64,000 nt of DNA from JAWKIJ01 sp041394325 (GTDB taxonomy: Bacteria; Actinomycetota; Acidimicrobiia; Acidimicrobiales; Microtrichaceae), in contig JAWKIJ010000001.1 of assembly GCA_041394325.1 (NCBI GenBank), positions 62,001 to 126,000 on the forward strand. Direction: 5' to 3'. Positions 35,682-44,142 of this stretch are shown here, piece after piece (within the stretch, counting starts at the first letter, position 1; the number at the start of each line of letters is the position of its first letter). Made by a program: the position numbers and the translations under genes. Under the pieces are notes generated by a model. It saw only the letters and a program-made list of their open reading frames with translations. It searched no databases and was not told where the DNA came from.

Positions 35682-36613
35682 CGCGACCGCCCACCCGGAC
35701 CCCACGGCGAGCGGGGCTCGTCGTCGTCGGGCAACAGCAGCCAGTTCTGCCATTCGACGTCGGCGTTGCCGACGACCGTGTCGAAGCGCCGGGGGCCGTC
35801 GCCGTCCAATCGCCAGGTCCGGTAACCCAGACGCCCGACGATCACCTGCAGCTCAGGTTCGCAACGACCCTTGAGGACCTCGCACAGGATCGGTGGCCGA
35901 TCGCGGGTGACGATCGCCTCGAGGCCGGCGAGGACGTCGGGCTCGGTCGACTCGGTGTCGATCTTCACGAGGTCGACGGGGACGTCGCCGAGGAGCTCGG
36001 GCACGACGCGGTCGCCCTTGGCGACCTGCACGCTCACCGAGCTGGTGGCGGCGCGGAAGTGCTCGTTCAACGAGGAGGTTCCGCCGATGGTCTGGAAGAA
36101 GGTCGCTTCCCCCTCGCGGTCGCCGAGCGCGAGTTCCGACACCCGAAGCCGATCTCCGATCCACGGGTTGGCGGCGACGTTCGCCAGGAGTCGGGGACGT
36201 GCGACCGAACTCGGCTCGAAGGCAACGATGTGGGCGTCGGGGTTCACCGCCGCGCTGAACAGCGAGTACGCACCTTCGGCGGCACCGATGTCGAGCACAC
36301 CCCGCGCGTCCGCGGCGTAGGCGAGGAACACCGGTAGCGCCTCCCGTTCGTAGTCGCCCACCCAGTAGAGCCGCCGGATCGTGCCGTCCAGGTGGACCCT
36401 GATGGTCCGGCCGCCCGGAACGTCGTGCGAGAAGACGAAACGCGGGTCCGACGCCGCCTTGCGGGTGACACGAACGTAGAAACGATGGCGCGACGCCTCT
36501 GCGAGCAACGGCGACGCGTTGATCGTCCGGAGCAGGGAGCGTACGGGCGGCAGCGACGTGATGGCTTGCGCGGGACCCTTCACATGCGGGCGAACCGCGC
36601 CCCACAACGACAT
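35678..36613 (-). CDS. FkbM-family methyltransferase
   Basis: 311 aa from ATG 36613. SAM-binding motif LDIGAAEGAYSLFSAAV near 101, then IVAFEPSSVARPRLLANVAA and LVKIDTESTEPDVLAGLEAI (the FkbM post-motif), followed by CEVLKG. Family members O-methylate sugars, polyketides or glycolipids. The neighbouring PimB-like enzyme suggests a glycolipid or polysaccharide target, but this is inference. Its -10 element lies inside the trpD stop, so it is probably transcribed on its own. Confidence 0.82.
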   Translation of the reverse strand: MSLWGAVRPHVKGPAQAITSLPPVRSLLRTINASPLLAEASRHRFYVRVTRKAASDPRFVFSHDVPGGRTIRVHLDGTIRRLYWVGDYEREALPVFLAYAADARGVLDIGAAEGAYSLFSAAVNPDAHIVAFEPSSVARPRLLANVAANPWIGDRLRVSELALGDREGEATFFQTIGGTSSLNEHFRAATSSVSVQVAKGDRVVPELLGDVPVDLVKIDTESTEPDVLAGLEAIVTRDRPPILCEVLKGRCEPELQVIVGRLGYRTWRLDGDGPRRFDTVVGNADVEWQNWLLLPDDDEPRSPWGPGGRSR

Positions 36614-36619
36614 CGGCCG

Positions 36620-36625
36620 AGTCTA
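36620..36625 (-). promoter_or_regulatory. -10 element TAGACT made partly of the trpD stop codon
   Basis: On the minus strand TAGACT ends 6 bp before ATG 36613. Its first three bases are the trpD stop TAG (36625-36623). Confidence 0.5.
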
Positions 36626-37738
36626 CCGATCGCGATCGGAAGGACCGGCCTGCGCCGTCGGGTCCACCGCGAGGCCGGCGACGGCGACGAGTCGTTCGAG
36701 CGTGGCCGCGGCACGCCCGTCGTCGACGGCCGAGGCGGCGAGCTCGACCCCGGCCGCCAGATCGTCCACCAGGTCCGCGACCATCAGTCCCGCCGCCGCG
36801 TTGAACACGACCATGTCACGGTGCGCGCCCCGCTCACCTCCGAGGACGCGGTGGGTCATCTCGGCGTTGGCGCGGGGGTCACCCACCTCGAGGTCGGACA
36901 GGGAACGGACTTCGAGACCCACGTCGTCCGGATGCACCTCGTGGCGGGTCTCGTGGTCACCACGGATGTCGATGACGAGGGAGCGGTCGGTTGTGGTCAG
37001 CTCGTCGAGTCCGTCCAGGCCGTGCACCACCAGCGCACGGTCCATACCGCGCCCCCGGAGCACCTCGGCGATCACGTCGACCCTGGCCGGGTCGGCGACG
37101 CCCAGGACCTGACGCCGGACCGAGCCCGGATGCGCCATCGGGCCGAGGATGTTGAACACGGTCGGGATGCCGAGCTCGTTGCGTGCCTCGGCCACGTGCC
37201 GCATCGCGGGGTGGAACATCCGGGCGAAGCAGAAGCCCACGCCGGCCTCGTCGACACAGCGTCGCACGGCCGCCCCGTCGAGGTCGACGGCGACGCCCAG
37301 GGCCTCGAGGAGATCGGTGGAGCCCGACGTGGAGGACGCCTTGCGGTTGCCGTGCTTGCAAACGGTGGCCCCGGCCGCGGCGGCGACGATCGCCGCGACG
37401 GTCGACACGTTGAACGACCCGCCCCGCAGGGCGTGGGATCCGCCCGTACCGACGACGTCGACGGTTCCGGCCGGCAGGTCGAGCGGTGCGGCCTCGCCGA
37501 GCATCGCGTCGACGAGGCCGCCGATCTCCTCGGCGGTCTCACCCTTGAGCCGCATGGCGACGATGAACGCTGCAATCTGTGCGTTTGTAGCCCGGCCGCG
37601 CAGCACCTCGGTCAGCGCGGCGTGGGCCTCGCGACGGGTCAGATCGGCACCGGCGGCGAGGCGACCGAGCACCGTTCGCCAACCCTCGAAGACAACCTCG
37701 TCCACACCGGCGACGGGCTCGCCGGTGTCAGCTTGCAA
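36623..37738 (-). CDS. trpD: Anthranilate phosphoribosyltransferase
   Basis: 371 aa from TTG 37738; an in-frame GTG at 37705 would give 360 aa. It joins anthranilate and PRPP in tryptophan synthesis. Motifs: VDVVGTGGSHALRGGSFNVS (PRPP), CKHGNRKASSTSGSTDLLEA, FARMFHPAMRHV, FNILGPMAHPG and VVHGLDGLDE. It is isolated from other trp genes. The TTG start overlaps the whiB-like gene end by 11 bp, so both may be made from one message. Confidence 0.95.
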   Translation of the reverse strand: MQADTGEPVAGVDEVVFEGWRTVLGRLAAGADLTRREAHAALTEVLRGRATNAQIAAFIVAMRLKGETAEEIGGLVDAMLGEAAPLDLPAGTVDVVGTGGSHALRGGSFNVSTVAAIVAAAAGATVCKHGNRKASSTSGSTDLLEALGVAVDLDGAAVRRCVDEAGVGFCFARMFHPAMRHVAEARNELGIPTVFNILGPMAHPGSVRRQVLGVADPARVDVIAEVLRGRGMDRALVVHGLDGLDELTTTDRSLVIDIRGDHETRHEVHPDDVGLEVRSLSDLEVGDPRANAEMTHRVLGGERGAHRDMVVFNAAAGLMVADLVDDLAAGVELAASAVDDGRAAATLERLVAVAGLAVDPTAQAGPSDRDR

Positions 37739-37982
37739 TTTCGCTCACCGCGGCGCGGGCGCGGCGTCGTCGCCGGATGATCCGCAGCCGTTCGCGTTCG
37801 GTCTCGCCGCCCCACACGCCGTTCTTCTCACGGTGCTCGATCGCGTGTTCGAGGCACTCGCGTCGCACCGGGCATTCGCCGCACACCGCCTTGGCCGCCA
37901 CAGCGTCCTCGTCCGTCGGCGGGTAGAAGATGGCAGGGTCGAGCCCGCGGCAGGCGGCCTTCCGTGCCCAGTTCTCGTCCAT
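37728..37982 (-). CDS. WhiB-family iron-sulfur regulator
   Basis: 84 aa from ATG 37982. The four conserved cysteines are present: AACRG, then VCGECPVRREC. The signature GVWGGETERER and a basic C-terminus (RIIRRRRRARAA) follow. WhiB proteins hold a redox- or NO-sensitive 4Fe-4S cluster and act with sigma-A. The family is restricted to actinobacteria and their phages. It is divergent from glpD with a 76-bp gap, so control of either glpD or trpD is possible. Confidence 0.93.
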   Translation of the reverse strand: MDENWARKAACRGLDPAIFYPPTDEDAVAAKAVCGECPVRRECLEHAIEHREKNGVWGGETERERLRIIRRRRRARAAVSEIAS

Positions 37983-38046
37983 TGTCCGCCGATCCTCGCG
38001 GCACCCGACGCGTCGTGTCCAATCAATAGCGCCACTTCGGGGTCGG

Positions 38047-38052
38047 TACGAT
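38047..38052 (+). promoter_or_regulatory. -10 element TACGAT, leaderless glpD
   Basis: TACGAT ends 6 bp before GTG 38059 and fixes that start. Confidence 0.55.
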
Positions 38053-38058
38053 GCCAGG

Positions 38059-39783
38059 GTGAGCCTTGCCGCGTTCGACCGTGCAACCTCCCTCCGGCGC
38101 CTGCGCTCGGAGCGTTTCGACGTGGTGGTCGTCGGCGGTGGCGTCACCGGGGCCGGAGTAGCCCTCGACGCCGCGTCGCGGGGGCTCCGCGTCGCGATGG
38201 TCGAGCGCCACGATCTCGCCTCGGGCACCTCGTCCAAATCGTCCAAACTGGTGCATGGAGGGCTTCGCTACCTCCAGCAGGGCGACGTCGCGCTCGTCTA
38301 CGAGGCGCTGGCGGAACGTCAGCGACTCCTCCAGAACGCACCGCACCTCGTCACCCTCCTCCCCTTCCTCATCCCGATGTTCGGCAAGGGAGGCGTCATC
38401 CCGGCCAAGATCTCACGACTGCTGGGCAGCGCTATGTGGGGCTACGACCTCACCGGCGGGTTCCGGGTCGGCCGACTTCACCAACGCATCGACAAGGAGG
38501 AGGCGCTCGGCTACCTCCCCACCTTGCCACCCGACGACCTGGTCAGCGCGTACCTCTACTACGACGCGGCCGCCGACGACGCACGCGTGGTGCTCACCAT
38601 CGCCCGGACCGCGGCCCTGCACTTCGGTGCGGTCGTCGCGAACTACGTCGAGGTGCTGGGGCTTCGCAAGGGGGCGACGGGGCTGGTCGACGGCGTGGAG
38701 GTCGAGGCCGACGGGGAGCGCTTCACCATCGACGCCGCGGCGGTGGTCAACGCCACGGGCGTCTGGTCCGACACGATCCGCACCCTCGACGAGGGCGCCG
38801 ATCCCGACTCGATCCGACCGGCGATGGGCGTGCACATCGCGGTCCCCTACCACTTGGTCCGCAACACGATCGCGGCGGTGATCCCGGTGCCGAAGGACCG
38901 GCGCTCGGTGTTCGTCGTCCGCCACGGAGACCTCACGTACATCGGCACCACCGACACCGACTACGAAGGTCCGCTCGACGATCCCCGTTGCCGCCCCGAG
39001 GACGTCGACTACCTCCTCGACGCGATCAACCGCTGTAACACCGGCACCATCACCCGGGACGACATCGTCGGCTCCTGGGCGGGGCTCCGACCGCTGGTCA
39101 AGTCCGCGTCCTCGGGTCGCACCGCCGACCTGTCCCGGGGACATCGGGTGATCCGTTCGCGGTCCGGCGTCGTGACCATCAGCGGGGGCAAGCTCACGAC
39201 CTATCGGCACATGGCGGCCGACACCGTCGACGAGGTGGTATCGGTGCTGGGGGCACGCGCACCGCGGGGGGCCCGACGCTGTGTCACCAAGCAACTCCGA
39301 CTCCGCGGTGCCGACGGCCATGACACGGTGGTCGACGCTGCCGAGCGGTACGGCGTCGGGCGCGACGTCGCGGAGCACCTCGCGGGGCGCTACGGCGGTG
39401 AGGCGAGGGCGGTGATGGCCCTTGTCCGCGACGATCCCTCGCTGTGCGAGCCGCTGGTCGCGGGACTCCCCTACATCGCCGCCGAGGCGGTGTTCGCCGT
39501 CCGCCACGAGATGGCCCGCACGGTCGACGACGTGCTCAGCCGGCGTACCAGGGCTCGGCTCTTCGGCAGGGCCGACTCCTCCGACGCGGCCGACAGGGTG
39601 GCGAGCCTCCTCTCCACCGAACTCGGGTGGAGCGACGACCAGGCGGCAGCGAGTGCGAAGGACTACCGCGAGCGCTGCGACGCCGAGCGCGACACGGCGG
39701 GACTTTCCGACGTGCACCTCGACGCCGCGCTGGCGCGTTCGGCACGCCGGAGCGAGGACCTCGCGCAGCATCCGCGCGGATGA
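38059..39783 (+). CDS. glpD: Glycerol-3-phosphate dehydrogenase, FAD-dependent
   Basis: 574 aa. The FAD Rossmann motif VVVVGGGVTGAGVALDAASR comes first, then SGTSSKSSKLVHGGLRYLQQ (FAD/G3P site), VVNATGVWSD, YIGTTDTDYEG and ISGGKLTTYRHMA, all typical of membrane-associated GlpD. It oxidises sn-glycerol-3-phosphate to DHAP and passes electrons to quinone. It heads a four-gene operon; its stop overlaps the next gene as ATGA. Confidence 0.95.
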   Translation: MSLAAFDRATSLRRLRSERFDVVVVGGGVTGAGVALDAASRGLRVAMVERHDLASGTSSKSSKLVHGGLRYLQQGDVALVYEALAERQRLLQNAPHLVTLLPFLIPMFGKGGVIPAKISRLLGSAMWGYDLTGGFRVGRLHQRIDKEEALGYLPTLPPDDLVSAYLYYDAAADDARVVLTIARTAALHFGAVVANYVEVLGLRKGATGLVDGVEVEADGERFTIDAAAVVNATGVWSDTIRTLDEGADPDSIRPAMGVHIAVPYHLVRNTIAAVIPVPKDRRSVFVVRHGDLTYIGTTDTDYEGPLDDPRCRPEDVDYLLDAINRCNTGTITRDDIVGSWAGLRPLVKSASSGRTADLSRGHRVIRSRSGVVTISGGKLTTYRHMAADTVDEVVSVLGARAPRGARRCVTKQLRLRGADGHDTVVDAAERYGVGRDVAEHLAGRYGGEARAVMALVRDDPSLCEPLVAGLPYIAAEAVFAVRHEMARTVDDVLSRRTRARLFGRADSSDAADRVASLLSTELGWSDDQAAASAKDYRERCDAERDTAGLSDVHLDAALARSARRSEDLAQHPRG

Positions 39784-41288
39784 CCGACGCACCCGTACCC
39801 GGCCCCGGGGCGCCGAGCGCGCCCATCGCCCTCTCCCCGGGTGAGGTGACCGCCCACCTCGACGCCCCCCGCGTGGAGGTCGACGACGCGACGCGGACGA
39901 GACTGGAGGCCGCGTGTTCGACGGTGCTCACCGACCCGCGGACCCTGGCGGAGACGTCACGGGACTGGTGGCCCCTCGCAATGACGTGGGCGCTCGACGC
40001 GCAGGTCGGTGCGCTCGCCGCCGTGGTGTGCCGGCCCGAGACCGGCGCCGAGGTGGCGGAGATCGCCCGGATCTGCAACGACGCCCACGTCCCGCTGACC
40101 GTCACCGCCGGGCGTTCCGGCGTCACGGGTGGTTCGGTGCCCCTGCACGGCGGCGTCGCGCTCGACCTCTGCGGCCTCTCGGGGATCGTCGACGTCGACG
40201 ACCGATCGCTCATCGCGACGGTGCGTGCGGGGACGTTCGGCGACCACTTCGAGGCGGAGCTGCGCGGCTCCTACTCGCTCACCGCGGGCCACTGGCCCCA
40301 GTCGATGGCCCTGGCGACGGTGGGCGGATGGATCGCATGTCGCGGCGCAGGGCAACTCTCGACGCGATACGGAAAGATCGAGGACATCGTGTGCGGTCTC
40401 GAGGTGGTCGGAGCGAACGGTTCGACCCTGCGAACCGGCGGCTATCCGCGCCAGGCGGCGGGACCGGACCTCACCCAGGTGTTCGTCGGTTCGGAGGGAA
40501 CGCTCGGAATCGTGACCGAGGCCCGGTTGCGACTGCACCCGGCACCCACCCACGAACGTCGGGCGGCCTTCGGCTTCGCCGACTTCCACGACGGCCTCGA
40601 CGCATGCCGGCGGGTCCTGCGACGGGGTGCGACCCCCGCGGTGCTCCGGCTCTACGACGCGATCGAGTCGGAACGCCACTTCCACACGGGCGACACCGTC
40701 TGCGTCGTGATCGCACTCGACGAGGGTGAAGAGGCGGTCGTTGAGGGGATGTGGTCGGTCCTGCTCGACGAGTGCGGACGCGCCGAACGCCTCGACGACG
40801 GGCTCGTCGGGCACTGGCTCGACCGCCGCAACGACGTCTCCCAACTCGAAGCCCTGATCGGGGGTGGACTCGTCGTCGACACGATGGAGGTCTCCGCCCC
40901 CTGGGGGCGGCTCGACGGGATCTACGACGACACCCTCGTGGCGATGGGTGCCGTGGACGGCGTGCTGGCGGTGTCGGCCCATCAGTCCCACGCCTACACC
41001 GACGGTGCGTGCCTGTACTTCACGTTCGGCGGCCAGCCCGGTGCGGACGGAAAGGACGCCTTCTACCGCGCGGTGTGGGACGCCGGCACCCGCGCGGTGC
41101 TCGCCGCCGGGGGTTCGTTGTCCCACCACCACGGGGTGGGGCTCAACCGTGCCCGCTACATGACCGAGGCCCACGGTCCTGCCATGGCCACCCTTCAGGC
41201 GATCAAGTCGGCTCTCGACCCCCACGGCATCCTCAACCCCGGCAAGCTCGGGCTCGACGACCCGTTCGGCGCGGTCCCGGTGCCCTGA
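39780..41288 (+). CDS. FAD-linked oxidase, alkyl-DHAP synthase-like
   Basis: 502 aa. FAD_binding_4 domain: VTAGRSGVTGGSVPL near 105, GHWPQSMALATVGGW, GAGQLSTRYGKIEDIV and FVGSEGTLGIVTEARLRL. The C-terminal domain has SLSHHHGVGLNRARYM with the His triplet 449-451 characteristic of alkylglycerone-phosphate synthase, then GILNPGKLGL. AGPS replaces the acyl chain of acyl-DHAP with a fatty alcohol to form an ether lipid. Coupling to glpD, which makes DHAP, fits. D-2-hydroxyacid or glycolate oxidase is the alternative. Confidence 0.85.
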   Translation: MTDAPVPGPGAPSAPIALSPGEVTAHLDAPRVEVDDATRTRLEAACSTVLTDPRTLAETSRDWWPLAMTWALDAQVGALAAVVCRPETGAEVAEIARICNDAHVPLTVTAGRSGVTGGSVPLHGGVALDLCGLSGIVDVDDRSLIATVRAGTFGDHFEAELRGSYSLTAGHWPQSMALATVGGWIACRGAGQLSTRYGKIEDIVCGLEVVGANGSTLRTGGYPRQAAGPDLTQVFVGSEGTLGIVTEARLRLHPAPTHERRAAFGFADFHDGLDACRRVLRRGATPAVLRLYDAIESERHFHTGDTVCVVIALDEGEEAVVEGMWSVLLDECGRAERLDDGLVGHWLDRRNDVSQLEALIGGGLVVDTMEVSAPWGRLDGIYDDTLVAMGAVDGVLAVSAHQSHAYTDGACLYFTFGGQPGADGKDAFYRAVWDAGTRAVLAAGGSLSHHHGVGLNRARYMTEAHGPAMATLQAIKSALDPHGILNPGKLGLDDPFGAVPVP

Positions 41289-41295
41289 CCGACCC

Positions 41296-41790
41296 GTGCA
41301 GAACCCACGCCGTGGCACCGACCACCTTCGTTGGACACCTCTGTGGCGTGGCGCCGCGACCATGGCGGTCATCGCCGTACCCGTCGCGTTGGGGCAGATG
41401 TTCCTGCTCGACAGCGACGAGATCACCCCCTCGAGCGGCGTCAACCTTCTGTTGGATCTGGCGATCCTGTTCTCGGCCGCTGCAGGGGGGTACGCCGCCG
41501 CGACCTTCGCCGACCGTCTCCGCCTCCAGCACGGTGCCGCGGCCTCGGGACTGGCGGCGGCGGTCATCCAGGTCGTCGGGGGGGTGCGTCGAGCGGTCGC
41601 GGGTGAGGAGGTCTCCCACCCACTCGGCTGGATCCTCCTGGTGCTCCTGTGCGCGACGTGTGGAATGTTCGGCGCCTGGATCCACCGCAAGGTGACCCCG
41701 CCCGACGAGCCCGACGAGCTCTCCCGCGATGTCCGCCCCGACCATGAACGGCACGGCGGATCCCAACGCACCGGGGAGGCCACATCATGA
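41296..41790 (+). CDS. Three-helix membrane protein
   Basis: 164 aa from GTG 41296, 7 bp after the oxidase. Helices: MAVIAVPVALGQMFLL, VNLLLDLAILFSAAAGGYAA and PLGWILLVLLCATCGMFGAW. The C-terminal tail is acidic and Pro-rich. No family recognised. It overlaps the following kinase as ATGA. The third gene of the glpD operon; a membrane partner for lipid synthesis is only a guess. Confidence 0.72.
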   Translation: MQNPRRGTDHLRWTPLWRGAATMAVIAVPVALGQMFLLDSDEITPSSGVNLLLDLAILFSAAAGGYAAATFADRLRLQHGAAASGLAAAVIQVVGGVRRAVAGEEVSHPLGWILLVLLCATCGMFGAWIHRKVTPPDEPDELSRDVRPDHERHGGSQRTGEATS

Positions 41791-43275
41791 CGTCCGACAT
41801 CACCGCCGACCGCGGCCGGGTGCTGGTCCTCGACCTGGGGACCAGCGGTGTCCGGGCGGTACTGGTGGACGAGGACGCGACCTTCGTCGACGAGCGATCC
41901 GCCGAGTTCCTTCCCGACGTGCCTTTCGATGGGCTCGTCGAGTTCGACGCGCTCCGCTACACCGACCTGGTCATCGGCCTTGCCGCCGACCTCCTGAGGG
42001 TGCACGGTCGGGCCGACGCGATCGGCATCACCAACCAGCGCTGTTCCACGATCGTGTGGGACCGCGGCACGGGGGTGCCCGTCGCACCCGCACAGAGTTG
42101 GCAGGACCTGCGGACCCTCGGTGACTGCCTCGCGTTGCAGCAACACGGCCTGTTCGTGGCTCCGAACCAACCCGTGACCAAGGCCGCCAACATCATCGCA
42201 ACGGCCGACCCCGACCGTTCCCGGGACCTGTGCGTCGGGACTCCCGACAGCTACCTGCTGTGGCGCCTGACGGAAGGAGCGGTGCACGGCACCGACGCCT
42301 CGAACGCGGCGATCTCGGGGATGGTGGACGCCTCGGCCGAGGCATGGGACCCCCGGGTGCTGGAGGTCGTGGGTCTCGACGCGTCGACCCTCCCTGTGAT
42401 CCTCGACAGCTCCGGACGCCTCGGTGTGGCCACGGCGTTCGGATCCTTCGGCGCGCCCGCCGACATCGAGATCTGCGCCATGGCCGGCGACCAGCAGTCC
42501 TCGTTGGTCGGCCAGGGAGCCGTACTCCCCGGGTCGGCCAAGATCACCTTCGGTACCGGCGGGATGCTCGACGTATGCCTCGGGCGGCATCGCCCCATCG
42601 ACGCTGCCCGCAGTACCGCCGGCACGTTCCCCATCGTGTGCTGGCGCCGGGGTGGCGAGACCGTGTGGGGGATCGAGGCGATCATGTTGTCGGCGGGCAC
42701 CAACGTGCAGTGGCTTCGCGACGACCTCGGTCTCATCGACGACGCCGCACACAGCGCGGTGATCGCCGCCCGGTGCGCCGGGACCGAGGGGTGTCCTATG
42801 TCCCGGCCCAACTCGGCCTGGGCACGCCGCACTGGGACTACGGCGCTCGCGGCGTTGGTCGGCCTCACCCGCGGACCCGGCGTGAACACGTGGTCCGGGC
42901 AGTACTCGAAGGGGTCGCCCACCGCGGGCCGACCTGCTCGACGCGGCAGAACTCGATGCCGGGTGTTCGATCGACCGGCTCCGGGTCGACGGCGGGATGA
43001 CCGACAACGACGTCTTCACCCAGGCCCTCGCGGATGTGACCGGACGGCCCGTCGAGATCAGTCCCGTCCGCGCGCGACGGCGCTCGGCGCCGCGCTGCTC
43101 GCCGGTCTCGAGATCGGGCTCTGGTCGGACTGGGACGCCGTCGCGGCGACCTGGGAGCCCCGGCGGGTCGTCGACCCCCACCCCGGGTTCGACCGGAGCA
43201 CGGCACGCCGGAGCTGGGCGCGCGGTCGACGCCGCCAAGGTCTGGTATCCCGAACTGACCGCACTCGACTTCTGA
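41787..43275 (+). pseudogene. Second FGGY-family carbohydrate kinase (five or more frameshifts)
   Basis: ATG 41787: RVLVLDLGTSGVRAVLVDED (phosphate loop), AIGITNQRCSTIVWDRGTG, QSWQDLRTLGDCLA, CAMAGDQQSSLVGQGAVL and FGTGGMLDV are in frame for about 330 residues. From 42795 the frame moves repeatedly: SYVPAQLGLGTPHWDYGARG, EHVVRAVLEGVAH, DLLDAAELDAGCSIDRLRVD with GGMTDND, then TALGAALLAGLEIGLWSD and VWYPELTALDF. Repaired length is near 495 aa. It resembles GlpK, but the substrate loop differs (SWQDLRT not VWQDRRT), so another polyol may be the substrate. Confidence 0.78.
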
Positions 43276-43309
43276 GCCCTGAGGCCGGGCCACAACGAGG
43301 GGAGTACCG

Positions 43310-43753
43310 GTGAACGCACTCGATCGGCTCGTCGGGACCTGGGACCTGACGATGCACCACACCTCGACGGCCGAACCGATCCGGGGACGCGAGACGTACC
43401 GTCCGATCCTCGACGGTGCGTTCGTGGAGATGCACCGCGTCTACCACCACCCCGACTTCCCCGACGCGATCGCGATCCTGTCCGAGACGCGATCACACAC
43501 GTTCGACGTCCGCGGGGTCGTCCGGACATTCGACCACCGACTCACCGACACGGGCTGGGCCTCGGAACGACCGAGCGGCGACGAGGCCTTCGCGCAACGC
43601 CAGACCGTGACGTTCACCACCCCCGACACCGCCGACGGCACCGGGGAGATCTCCCACGACGACGGGAGGACCTGGAAGCTCGACTTCACCATCCACCTGG
43701 AACGTGTGAGCACCGACGCCCGACCCGACCCGGGCGTGTCCCGGGGCGGTTAG
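43310..43753 (+). CDS. DUF1579-like small beta-barrel protein
   Basis: 147 aa from GTG 43310 with Shine-Dalgarno GAGGGGAG. LVGTWDLTMHHTSTAEPIRG opens it, followed by YRPILDGAFVEMHRVYHH and repeated beta strands ending DDGRTWKLDFTIHLERV. This layout is like DUF1579/lipocalin-fold proteins of unknown ligand. No signal peptide. It ends 14 bp before the RNase P RNA gene. Confidence 0.65.
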   Translation: MNALDRLVGTWDLTMHHTSTAEPIRGRETYRPILDGAFVEMHRVYHHPDFPDAIAILSETRSHTFDVRGVVRTFDHRLTDTGWASERPSGDEAFAQRQTVTFTTPDTADGTGEISHDDGRTWKLDFTIHLERVSTDARPDPGVSRGG

Positions 43754-43767
43754 GCTCCGTTCCGCTG

Positions 43768-44138
<371 letters not shown>

Positions 44139-44142
<4 letters not shown>

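Noticed and set aside
39957..43529. A 1190-codon open frame on the minus strand
   Set aside because: It lies antisense to the AGPS-like oxidase and kinase genes, which have clear motifs. Long antisense frames are expected at very high G+C. Its translation has no recognisable domain.
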